Of a stretch of DNA of 5,958 bases, positions 1 to 5,894 are shown in pieces. Numbering within the stretch: the stretch's first letter is position 1; each line of letters starts with the position of its first letter. The stretch covers positions 1 to 5,958 of the forward strand of contig CAMNNV010000087.1 in NCBI GenBank assembly GCA_946546075.1. The letters run 5' to 3'. Source of the DNA: an uncultured Bacillota bacterium. GTDB taxonomy: Bacteria > Bacillota > Clostridia > Peptostreptococcales > Anaerovoracaceae. The notes beneath the pieces were generated by a model. The model saw only the letters and a program-made list of their open reading frames with translations, did not search any database and was not told the DNA's origin. The position numbers and the translations under genes are program-made.

Positions 1-734
1 ATATCTCCTGATCTTGTACCCATTACGAGACCTTCCAGTGGAGTAAAGCCCATGGATGTAGCAACGCACTTACCTCTCTTGATAGCGGATACGGATGCAC
101 CGTTACCCAGGTGGCAAGTGATGATCTTCAGATCATCGATGTTTACGTTCAGCATATCAGATGCTCTCTCTGCAACGTATTTATGTGAAGTTCCGTGGAA
201 TCCGTATCTTCTGATGCCGTACTTCTCATAGTATTCATAAGGAATCGCATAGATGTAGGATTCAGGCGGCATAGTCTGATGATAAGCTGTATCGAATACG
301 GCTACCATCGGAGTTCCCGGCATGAGTTCCTGGCATGCAGTGATTCCCATCAGGTTTGCAGGGTTGTGCAGCGGTGCCAGTTCGATGCATTCTTCAATGT
401 TCTTGAGTGCTTCTGCATCAACGAGTACGGACTGTGCGTACTTCTCTCCGCCGTGTGCTACTCTGTGACCTACAGCACCGATCTCGTCCATGGACTTGAT
501 CACGCCGTGCTCAGGATCTGTGAGCGCTTCGATAACGTTTCCGATGGCATCCTTGTGATCCTTCATCGGAATCTCTTTTTTGACTTTATCTTCACCGATC
601 TTCTCGTGCGTGATCACGGAACCATCGATGCCGATTCTCTCTACAAGACCTTTGCAAAGCAGAGTCTCATTTGTCATATCCAGGATCTGATACTTCAGTG
701 ATGAGCTTCCGCAGTTGATTACTAATACTTTCAT
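1..734 (-). CDS. ackA: Acetate kinase, N-terminal 244 residues (gene runs off left edge)
   Basis: Cytosolic acetate kinase interconverts acetate + ATP and acetyl phosphate + ADP. In fermenters it usually works with phosphotransacetylase to make ATP from acetyl-CoA. The start ATG (732-734) gives MKVLVINCGSSSLKY, the ASKHA-fold phosphate-binding N-terminus with Asn7. Other family landmarks fall at the positions known from the Methanosarcina enzyme: Arg91 in GHRVAHGG, Asp148 in VAVFDTAYHQTMP, His180 in YGFHGTSH, the HLGNGAS loop at 208-214, and Arg241 in the TPLEGLVMGTRSGD segment. The family is about 400 residues long, so roughly 155 C-terminal residues lie outside the window. An AGGAGGG ribosome binding site (739-745) sits four bases before the ATG, and a strong promoter lies upstream. 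All seven arginines seen are AGA, consistent with high expression. No pta gene is visible here. Identification is essentially certain. Confidence 0.98.
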   Translation of the reverse strand, partial: MKVLVINCGSSSLKYQILDMTNETLLCKGLVERIGIDGSVITHEKIGEDKVKKEIPMKDHKDAIGNVIEALTDPEHGVIKSMDEIGAVGHRVAHGGEKYAQSVLVDAEALKNIEECIELAPLHNPANLMGITACQELMPGTPMVAVFDTAYHQTMPPESYIYAIPYEYYEKYGIRRYGFHGTSHKYVAERASDMLNVNIDDLKIITCHLGNGASVSAIKRGKCVATSMGFTPLEGLVMGTRSGD

Positions 735-809
735 TGTTCCCTCCTAAGAAATAATATATTATGCAGCATTCTCATTATATATACAGGAATGCATATTTTC
801 AACATAAAA
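735..809 (-). promoter_or_regulatory. Sigma-A promoter and leader of ackA
   Basis: The 75-bp gap between tmcAL and ackA carries, on the minus strand, a -35 box TTGAAA (797-802), a 17-base spacer and a perfect -10 box TATAAT (774-779). Transcription would start near 767, giving a leader of about 33 nt that ends in the AGGAGGG ribosome binding site at 739-745. Two further symmetries are visible. A 12-bp perfect palindrome ATAATATATTAT (751-762) lies between the predicted start of transcription and the ribosome binding site. Hexamer arms GCATTC/GAATGC (766-771 and 787-792) flank the -10 box. Either could be an operator, but the region is AT-rich and no regulator is known from this window. No terminator hairpin after tmcAL is seen, so readthrough from tmcAL may also contribute. 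Confidence 0.85.
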
Positions 810-2009
810 CTAGATAATAAATGGTTTAACTACTCTGTCTGAGTTCGCATACTCGTCGCGTCCCGTCAGATAGTTGTAGATGTCAGCCGCCCTCATGTCG
901 ATATCGAGCATCTTGCGCACCGCTTCATCATCCGGGATCTCTTTGTTCACGTTCGTGATCACGGGGATGTTGTCGCGTTCTTTGATCTCTCTGATGAAAT
1001 CTCTTCCCAGACGGTCCGCCGCCAGCACTCTCGCATAGGCTGCCTCCTGCACCTCATCCTTCTTGATGTTCATGATCATATAGAGCAGAAGTCTTCTCAT
1101 AGCAGACGACGTGTACCTCTTCGATGTCAGACTGTCGATCAGCGACTGCAGCGTCAGGTGCGTATGGATCTCCTTGGAGATCTTGTTTTCCAGGCCCTCA
1201 CCCATGCAGTAGACGTCCGCGATCTCCTTAGTTGTTTTTCGCAAAACATCCGCGTGTACGATATCGAGCATCTTGGCTTCCGCAGGCCCCAGGTGCAGAC
1301 AGGATTCCAGGAGGTACTGCAGTTCTTCCGGTATGAAAAGTGCCACCGTGTCCTTATCTCCGTCCGCCATGGCATCTCTGATCTGCGATGCTCCCGCATA
1401 TCCCAGTTCCGTGTTCATCTCAAAGTATCCGCTGCCGCGTCTCTTGATGGTGAGCGGCGTGATGTGGATGCCCTGCTTCTTCCAGTAGTTGATCCTTTTG
1501 ATGTACTCAAGACCCAGGAAGTTGTTCTGCTTCATGATGATATCGGTGATATCTTTGTCCAGGATCTCTGAGATAGCCGCCGTCCTGCATCTCGCATAGG
1601 AATCGCCGGTCTTCATCAGTTCGTTCTGGCGGGCTGCTATCTTATCTTCATACTTATCAATGTCCTCTGCCAGCTGGGACAGCACATCGATATCCCCCAG
1701 TTCGCTTCCAAAGGAAATGTAGTCCACTCCCATTCCTGCCAGGATGTCCACTGCGCCTCTGGCGAACAGTTCACCTCTGTTGACGGCGTAGACGAACGGA
1801 AGTTCCACCACCAGGTCCACGCCTGCTACGACGGCAGCCTTCGCCCTGAGCCACTTATCCCACGGAGAGATCTCTCCTCTCTGGGTGAAATATCCGCTCA
1901 TGACGGAAACCACGCAATCGGCATCCGTGATCTCAAGGGTCTTCTCCAGATGATACTTATGCCCTTTGTGATACGGATTGTATTCTGCCACTATTCCTAC
2001 TGTCTTCAT
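810..2009 (-). CDS. tmcAL: tRNA(Met) cytidine acetate ligase TmcAL (YlbM family)
   Basis: TmcAL forms N4-acetylcytidine at wobble position 34 of elongator tRNA-Met. It activates acetate with ATP to acetyl-adenylate, unlike the acetyl-CoA-dependent TmcA of enterobacteria. The modification guards AUG decoding. The 399-residue protein (family about 400) opens with GIVAEYNPYHKGHKYHL, an HxGH nucleotidyltransferase motif at His14-His17. It continues with VMSGYFTQRGE (about 36-46), KAAVVAGVDLVVELPF, NNFLGLEYIKRI, IKRRGSGYFE and GASQIRDAM, all typical of this family. I chose the ATG at 2007-2009 because it begins at the conserved MKTVGIVAEYNP and has GGGGAGGG at 2013-2020. An in-frame TTG 12 codons upstream (2043-2045) would lie in the terminator U-tract and is rejected. 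The gene follows a terminator and precedes ackA. Confidence 0.95.
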   Translation of the reverse strand: MKTVGIVAEYNPYHKGHKYHLEKTLEITDADCVVSVMSGYFTQRGEISPWDKWLRAKAAVVAGVDLVVELPFVYAVNRGELFARGAVDILAGMGVDYISFGSELGDIDVLSQLAEDIDKYEDKIAARQNELMKTGDSYARCRTAAISEILDKDITDIIMKQNNFLGLEYIKRINYWKKQGIHITPLTIKRRGSGYFEMNTELGYAGASQIRDAMADGDKDTVALFIPEELQYLLESCLHLGPAEAKMLDIVHADVLRKTTKEIADVYCMGEGLENKISKEIHTHLTLQSLIDSLTSKRYTSSAMRRLLLYMIMNIKKDEVQEAAYARVLAADRLGRDFIREIKERDNIPVITNVNKEIPDDEAVRKMLDIDMRAADIYNYLTGRDEYANSDRVVKPFII

Positions 2010-2043
2010 GTTCCCTCCCCAGTAAAACAATATAGTTACAGGC

Positions 2044-2086
2044 AAAAAATCAGACCGTGTCTGTTGTTCACACGGTCTTTGATTTT
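2044..2086 (-). terminator. Rho-independent terminator closing the folate-rsmD-coaD operon
   Basis: A perfect 9-bp stem (AGACCGTGT at 2052-2060 and ACACGGTCT at 2070-2078) encloses a 9-nt loop. The outer part extends through a two-base bulge (2079-2080), pairing 2046-2051 with 2081-2086. On the minus strand the hairpin is followed by six U residues (2044-2049), the classic intrinsic terminator form. It begins directly after the stop codon of the SepIVA-like gene (2088-2090). Read on the plus strand, the T-run is interrupted and no plus-strand gene feeds into it, so minus-strand termination is the likely role. Confidence 0.9.
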
Positions 2087-2087
2087 A

Positions 2088-2684
2088 TTACTCTTCTACA
2101 TCCATTTCCTGTCCATCCTCTTCCGGTTCGTATGGCGGCATCTCAGGCTGAGGCGGTTCCTCTACGCCTGTGCTTGCTCTGTAAGACATCTCCTTGAGCT
2201 CTGCTCTGTTCGCTTCGAGAGCAGATCCAATATCCTCAAAAGCTTTCTCTATGCTGCTGAACATTTCTCCAAAGTAGATGGAGCTGAGATTGTCCATCTT
2301 GCCCTGGAAGCTGTGGAGGATGCTGTCGAGATAATCGTATGTACCAACCTTGAGTTCTCTGGCTGTATTCTCTGTGACTCTCATGAGTTCATCGGCTCTC
2401 ATCTTCGATCTTACTGTGATCTCGCTTGTCTCAACGAGTTTATCAGCCTGATTCTGAGCATCTTCGATGACCTTCTCATACTGAGTCTTGGCTTCTGCGA
2501 TAATTCTTTCTCTTTCGTTCTTGATCCACTGAGCCTGCTGAATCTCATCCGGAAGTTCAGCTCTGATCTCCCTTACTATCTCCAGAAGTTCCTGTGAATC
2601 AACCATGATCTTACCTGTGAGCGGAAATCCTGCCGCAGTATCCACGATCTCTTCAATTTCTTCCAAAAGTTCCAAAACTCTCAT
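2088..2684 (-). CDS. SepIVA/DivIVA-like coiled-coil protein (annotated elsewhere as 'ATPase' or F0 subunit b-like)
   Basis: A cytoplasmic 198-residue protein with no signal peptide, membrane segment or nucleotide-binding motif. Residues 1-50 form a short conserved domain: RVLELLEEIEEIVDTAAGFPLTG, then a VDSQELLEIVREIRAELP segment. Residues about 52-112 are a charged coiled coil rich in Ala, Glu, Lys and Gln, with alanine-containing repeats such as AEAKTQYEKVIEDAQNQADK. Residues 113-170 form a second helical segment (YDYLDSILHSFQ). The tail from 174 is acidic and proline-rich (PPQPEMPPYEPEED). From memory, the N-terminal domain and the YDYLDSILHSF segment resemble mycobacterial SepIVA (Rv2927c), a septal division factor, so a role in division or envelope growth is inferred, not shown. 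The AGGAGG ribosome binding site (2690-2695) overlaps the coaD stop codon, and the terminator follows. The coiled coil alone explains weak matches to ATP synthase subunit b; the neighbours give no support for an ATPase. Confidence 0.75.
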   Translation of the reverse strand: MRVLELLEEIEEIVDTAAGFPLTGKIMVDSQELLEIVREIRAELPDEIQQAQWIKNERERIIAEAKTQYEKVIEDAQNQADKLVETSEITVRSKMRADELMRVTENTARELKVGTYDYLDSILHSFQGKMDNLSSIYFGEMFSSIEKAFEDIGSALEANRAELKEMSYRASTGVEEPPQPEMPPYEPEEDGQEMDVEE

Positions 2685-2689
2685 TTTTT

Positions 2690-2695
2690 CCTCCT
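2690..2695 (-). promoter_or_regulatory. Ribosome binding site of the SepIVA-like gene, on the coaD stop
   Basis: A full AGGAGG lies five bases before the ATG (2682-2684). Its first two bases are part of the coaD TAG stop codon (2694-2696). The arrangement suggests that ribosomes finishing coaD help initiate the next gene. Confidence 0.85.
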
Positions 2696-3185
2696 ACTTG
2701 TTACCAGCAAGCTTCTCTTTCATTCTTAAATATATATTCTCCGGTACGAGGCCTTGGATCGGACCTCCCAGGCTGTGGACTTCCTTGACCACACTGGAGC
2801 TGATGTATGAATACTCCGGATCGGACATCAGAAGAACCGTCTCGACGCCATCGTTGAACAGGCGGTCGTTCATCTGTGCCATCTGAAGTTCATAATCAAA
2901 ATCCACGCTGCTCCTCAGTCCCCTGACGATGACATTGTACCCATTCGCATTGACGTAATTGGCAAGAAGCCCCGAAAAGCTGTCAACGCTTATATTGCCA
3001 AGGTGAGAAAGCGTTTCTTTGATCATGTCCTCACGCTCCTCAAGGGTGAACATGGATTTCTTGGAGGGATTCATGATGATCCCTACAGTCAACTCATCAA
3101 AAAGACCTGACGCTCTCTCTATGATATTGAGATGCCCCATAGTCATAGGGTCAAATGAACCTGTGATGAGTGCTTTCGTCGCCAT
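2694..3185 (-). CDS. coaD: Phosphopantetheine adenylyltransferase
   Basis: CoaD (PPAT) transfers AMP from ATP to 4'-phosphopantetheine, giving dephospho-CoA and pyrophosphate, the penultimate step of CoA synthesis in the cytosol. The protein is 163 residues, the usual size (about 160). The N-terminal TGSFDPMTMGHLNII holds the nucleotidyltransferase T/HxGH motif (Thr15-Met-Gly-His18). The FTLEERE segment, the VIVRGLRSSVDFDYELQMAQMN block and the C-terminal YSYISSSVVKEV motif are all diagnostic of PPAT. The ATG at 3183-3185 is supported by TGGAGG (3195-3200) nine bases upstream. It follows rsmD by 25 bp, the common rsmD-coaD pairing of many bacteria, and probably shares its transcript. No unusual residues are seen. 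Confidence 0.97.
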   Translation of the reverse strand: MATKALITGSFDPMTMGHLNIIERASGLFDELTVGIIMNPSKKSMFTLEEREDMIKETLSHLGNISVDSFSGLLANYVNANGYNVIVRGLRSSVDFDYELQMAQMNDRLFNDGVETVLLMSDPEYSYISSSVVKEVHSLGGPIQGLVPENIYLRMKEKLAGNK

Positions 3186-3210
3186 GGTGCCGTACCTCCA
3201 ATCATACTAA

Positions 3211-3771
3211 TTATAGCACCTCTGTACCTGCAGTACAACCATATATTGATAACATTACGATTCCGTAACGTCGTTCTTTTATCTTCGTGAAGCCGTGAAA
3301 TTCCTCCGGGAAGACCTCCTCTTTTCGGTGCTCCGCAACGATAAGCCCGTCCTCATTCAGAAGCTGGTTTTCGCTGATGAGCTTGAAGCAGTCCTCCATC
3401 ATTCCGCTGCCGTATGGCGGATCCAGAAAAATGATATCAAAAGGTTTTCTCTGTGATGACAGCACCCTCCTGAAATCTCCTGTGACCACTCTGGATCTGT
3501 CTTCTGCCCCGCAGTGTGCGATGTTGTTTCTCACCATCTTGATGGAATCACGGCTCTGGTCTGCGAAAACGCATTCCGCCGCACCTCTGGAGATGGCCTC
3601 CAGCCCGAGACCGCCTGTCCCTGCGAAAAGGTCCAGCACTCTGCTGCCCCAGATGTCGTTGGCAAGGATGCTGAACAGCGCTTCCCTCGCCTTGTCTGTC
3701 GTCGGTCTTACCGAGTTATCCTTAGGAGACTCTAAACGCCTTCCTTTGAATTCTCCTGCTATTATCCTCAT
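3211..3771 (-). CDS. rsmD: 16S rRNA (guanine(966)-N2)-methyltransferase RsmD
   Basis: RsmD is an S-adenosylmethionine-dependent methyltransferase that makes m2G966 of 16S rRNA in the small subunit. The 186-residue protein matches the family length. It starts MRIIAGEFKGRRL, followed by RPTTDKAREALFSIL (22-36), typical of RsmD. The SAM-binding motif I is VLDLFAGTGGLGLEA (45-59), with the acidic post-I residue Asp71. The catalytic motif IV is DPPY (117-120). The ATG at 3769-3771 has AGAGGA (3777-3782) five bases upstream, overlapping the folBK stop codon. The C-terminus RRYGIVMLSIYG replaces the more usual YGDT.LSFY type of ending and carries a short extra tail (CTAGTEVL); this looks like ordinary divergence. 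coaD follows 25 bp downstream. Confidence 0.96.
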   Translation of the reverse strand: MRIIAGEFKGRRLESPKDNSVRPTTDKAREALFSILANDIWGSRVLDLFAGTGGLGLEAISRGAAECVFADQSRDSIKMVRNNIAHCGAEDRSRVVTGDFRRVLSSQRKPFDIIFLDPPYGSGMMEDCFKLISENQLLNEDGLIVAEHRKEEVFPEEFHGFTKIKERRYGIVMLSIYGCTAGTEVL

Positions 3772-3780
3772 TTCTGTCCT

Positions 3781-4590
3781 CTATAATTCTTCTATCAGTT
3801 CCTCTACCGTTTTGCCCAGGATCGGATGCCTCTTCCAAGGTGCGATCTGAAGCAGCGGCTTCAGCACGAAATCCCTGAAATGCATCTCCTTGTGCGGGAT
3901 GACCAGCTTCTCGCTGTCCAGCACGAGATCATCATAAAAGATGATATCAAGATCCAGTGTGCGCGGTCCCCATCTGACTTCTCTTTTTCGTCCCGCTTCA
4001 TTCTCAATGTCGTGGAGCGCATCCAGAAGCTCCCATGGATCCTTCGTCGTCTCCGCCTCCAGGACACCGTTGAGAAAATCGTCCTGCTCCACCTTGCCGT
4101 ACGGCTTGGTCACGATGAAATCCGAGACCTTCGTCACCTTGAGATCATCGAGTTCATTCAGCGCATCCACAGCGGCCCAGAGATACCCTTCTTTGTCCCC
4201 CATGTTGGATCCGAGAGCGATGTACACCGTGTGTTTCTGCCTCGTGACCTGCACCGATACATTCTCCAACGGGAGCCCTATCGGCGCCCATGGCTTGAAC
4301 ACTTCGATGGTGACCTTCTCCACCTGCTCGTATCTTGTCAGGATCTCCTGCGCCAACTGATCCGCCAATGTCTCGATCAGCTCGTAGGTATTGTCCTGGG
4401 TGTAGTCGCTGATGAACTGGCACAACTCACCGTAGTTGACCGTCTTGTCGAGGTCACCGGTGACCGCTGCCTTGTGAAGATCCGTATAGATCTCGGCACT
4501 GATCTGGAATTTCTGTCCCAGGATCCTCTCCTCCGGGAAGACACCGTGATTGCCGAACACTTCCAGTTTCTCGATCTTTATCCTATCCAT
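3781..4590 (-). CDS. folBK: Bifunctional dihydroneopterin aldolase / HPPK (FolB-FolK fusion)
   Basis: This 269-residue protein carries two consecutive folate enzymes. FolB (about 1-118) cleaves 7,8-dihydroneopterin to 6-hydroxymethyl-dihydropterin and glycolaldehyde. FolK (about 119-269) pyrophosphorylates that product with ATP. The FolB part shows FGNHGVFPEER.LGQ (12-26, with the conserved Glu20/Glu21), NYGEL (52-56), the pterin-anchoring Glu73 in LIETLADQLA, and catalytic Lys99 in VFKPWAP. The FolK part shows IALGSNMGD (124-132), FLNGVLEAET, and RWGPRTLDLDII (206-217), whose Asp213 and Asp215 match the Mg-binding aspartates, then IPHKEMHFRDFVLKPL. The ATG at 4588-4590 is preceded by AGGAG (4597-4601), which overlaps the folP stop. 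The two activities are separate proteins in many bacteria; the fused form is known in Firmicutes. rsmD starts 9 bp downstream. Confidence 0.96.
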   Translation of the reverse strand: MDRIKIEKLEVFGNHGVFPEERILGQKFQISAEIYTDLHKAAVTGDLDKTVNYGELCQFISDYTQDNTYELIETLADQLAQEILTRYEQVEKVTIEVFKPWAPIGLPLENVSVQVTRQKHTVYIALGSNMGDKEGYLWAAVDALNELDDLKVTKVSDFIVTKPYGKVEQDDFLNGVLEAETTKDPWELLDALHDIENEAGRKREVRWGPRTLDLDIIFYDDLVLDSEKLVIPHKEMHFRDFVLKPLLQIAPWKRHPILGKTVEELIEEL

Positions 4591-4596
4591 AGCGAT

Positions 4597-4601
4597 CTCC
4601 T
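4597..4601 (-). promoter_or_regulatory. Ribosome binding site of folBK, overlapping the folP stop
   Basis: AGGAG lies six bases before the folBK ATG and shares bases with the folP TAG stop (4600-4602). This indicates translational coupling of the two folate genes. Confidence 0.8.
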
Positions 4602-5412
4602 ATCCTGCCAGAATCGCTTCTGACATCTGTATAACGCGCTTGTTTTCTTTCACATCGTGGACTCTCACGAAGGAGCATCCTTTCATCACACCGATTACCG
4701 TGGTGGCAAGGGTTCCCTCCAGTCTCTCATCCTTCGGAAGATCCAGCGTCAGCCCTATGACAGACTTTCTCGAAGTTCCGAGAAGTACCGGAAATCCCAT
4801 CTTGATGAATTCCTCCAGATGGTTCATGACCGTCAGATTATGTTCATACGTCTTGCCGAATCCAACTCCGGGATCCAGTATGATATGCAAAGGGTCCACG
4901 CCTGCATCCAGTGCGATGCCTACCGATTCCCTGAGATCGGTGACCATCTCTCCGATGAGGTCATGATAGACTGCATCCTCCCGGTTGTGCATGAGCACGC
5001 AGGGAGCACCGGAAGCTGCAACGATCTTCGCCATCTCGGGATCCGCCCGGAACCCCCAGATATCGTTGATCATATCGGCCCCCGCAGAAAGCGCGGCCTT
5101 TGCGACAGAAGCCTTGTAGGTATCCACCGACACCGGCACATCGAACCGTTCTCTTATGGCTTCGATCACCGGCACGACTCTGGAGATCTCCTCCTCGTCC
5201 GCTACCTTGGTGTACCCCGGTCTTGTGGACTCTCCGCCTACGTCTATGATGTCTGCTCCCTCGCCGATCATCTCCTCCGCGTGGTAGAGTGCCTTGTCCA
5301 GGCTGTCCCATTTGCCTCCGTCGCTGAATGAATCGGGAGTCACATTGAGGATGCCCATGATATAACATTTTTTCTCAGTATCGAAGTTCCTGCCTCTGAT
5401 GATCACAGTCAA
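4600..5412 (-). CDS. folP: Dihydropteroate synthase
   Basis: FolP condenses 6-hydroxymethyl-dihydropterin pyrophosphate with p-aminobenzoate to 7,8-dihydropteroate; it is the sulfonamide target. The 270-residue TIM-barrel protein shows the whole motif series: MGILNVTPDSFSDGG (19-33), ADIIDVGGESTRPG, VSVDTYKASVAKAAL, INDIWG, VLMHNRED (the Gram-positive variant of LMHMRG), ILDPGVGFGKT, LLGTSRKSVIG with the substrate Lys, and the C-terminal FVRVHDV. The start is taken as TTG (5410-5412), which overlaps the HD gene's TGA stop as TTGA and has GGAAG seven bases upstream. A GTG two codons later (5404-5406) is possible, but its spacing is poor. A start at the ATG of MGILNV would remove the usual N-terminal strand. 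Its product is built from the FolBK product encoded next door. Confidence 0.96.
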   Translation of the reverse strand: MTVIIRGRNFDTEKKCYIMGILNVTPDSFSDGGKWDSLDKALYHAEEMIGEGADIIDVGGESTRPGYTKVADEEEISRVVPVIEAIRERFDVPVSVDTYKASVAKAALSAGADMINDIWGFRADPEMAKIVAASGAPCVLMHNREDAVYHDLIGEMVTDLRESVGIALDAGVDPLHIILDPGVGFGKTYEHNLTVMNHLEEFIKMGFPVLLGTSRKSVIGLTLDLPKDERLEGTLATTVIGVMKGCSFVRVHDVKENKRVIQMSEAILAG

Positions 5413-5888
5413 ACACCCACTTCCAGATTCATCTTCTCCTCAGGCCAGTTGCATTCGCTTCTGGCCTCACAAGCAAAACAAAGGCGAGACATTTTGTCCG
5501 CCTTGTATAATCTTCTGCCGAGAGCAGTCCTTTCATCGGAGCTGCTTCTGTGCCCCAGGATCGCCTCGCAGACAATGTCTGTCTCTTCCGGACTGTATCC
5601 GCAGCCTGCGAGGATCTCTCGCGCAAGATCCGCCCCTGCTGTTTCGTGAGGGATGCCCTTCGTATACTGCGCATGACGTCCGATGTCGTGGAGGAGCGCT
5701 GCAGCGTAGATGAGATCTCTCGGCGCATCCTCTCCCGCTTCAAGGGCCTCGATATACATGAGCCTTGCCACATCAAGAAGATGCTCTATGCCGTGGCGGC
5801 AGAACTTCCTGTCCTTCTCATCTTCTCTGATATGCTCAAGTTCGCGCACGAACCTGCTGTCTGTACAGATCCTGTTAATCCTGTCCAT
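5409..5888 (-). CDS. HD-domain phosphohydrolase in the folate operon, substrate unknown
   Basis: A 159-residue soluble HD-superfamily protein. Candidate metal ligands are visible: His32 or His36 in CRHGIEHLLDVARL, His67-Asp68 in AALLHDIGR, His81 (GIPHETAG), His113 (ILGHRSS) and Asp131 in YKADKMSR. Such proteins are divalent-metal phosphomonoesterases or phosphodiesterases, often acting on nucleotides. The C-terminus carries cysteines 137, 140 and 146 (C-x2-C-x5-C) followed by NWPEEKMN, which I recall from related clostridial HD proteins and which could bind metal. The gene lies 6 bp after folE and overlaps folP by four bases. This suggests a job in pterin synthesis, possibly dephosphorylating dihydroneopterin triphosphate, but that is inference. 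The ATG (5886-5888) has only a weak purine-rich stretch (AAGATAAGA) upstream, so translation may depend on folE. Confidence 0.9.
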   Translation of the reverse strand: MDRINRICTDSRFVRELEHIREDEKDRKFCRHGIEHLLDVARLMYIEALEAGEDAPRDLIYAAALLHDIGRHAQYTKGIPHETAGADLAREILAGCGYSPEETDIVCEAILGHRSSSDERTALGRRLYKADKMSRLCFACEARSECNWPEEKMNLEVGV

Positions 5889-5894
5889 ATTGTC

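Noticed and set aside
195..701. Plus-strand open frame opposite ackA
   Set aside because: ackA on the other strand has every catalytic residue at the expected position; the plus frame shows no family features.
2010..2045. Upstream TTG start adding 12 residues to TmcAL
   Set aside because: The added residues are not family-like, the TTG lies in the terminator U-tract, and the internal ATG has a strong ribosome binding site and the conserved N-terminus.
2044..2086. Hairpin as a bidirectional terminator or a riboswitch
   Set aside because: No plus-strand gene reads into it and the plus-strand T-run is broken; a single short stem with U-tract lacks the complexity of a riboswitch.
1950..2597. 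Plus-strand open frame of 215 codons with hydrophobic stretches, across the terminator region
   Set aside because: It spans the end of the SepIVA-like gene, the terminator and the tmcAL start, all better explained on the minus strand; the hydrophobic runs are complements of charged codons.
3826..4623. Long plus-strand open frame (265 codons) opposite folBK
   Set aside because: It is antisense to a gene with complete FolB and FolK motifs, has no recognisable domain and an implausible composition (rich in His, Arg and Leu runs); it is a shadow of the minus-strand codon bias.
4964..4996. FolP HNRED in place of HMRG as a possible sulfonamide-resistance substitution
   Set aside because: LMHNR is, from memory, the ordinary form in Bacillus-type FolP, so it is lineage variation and not a sign of resistance.
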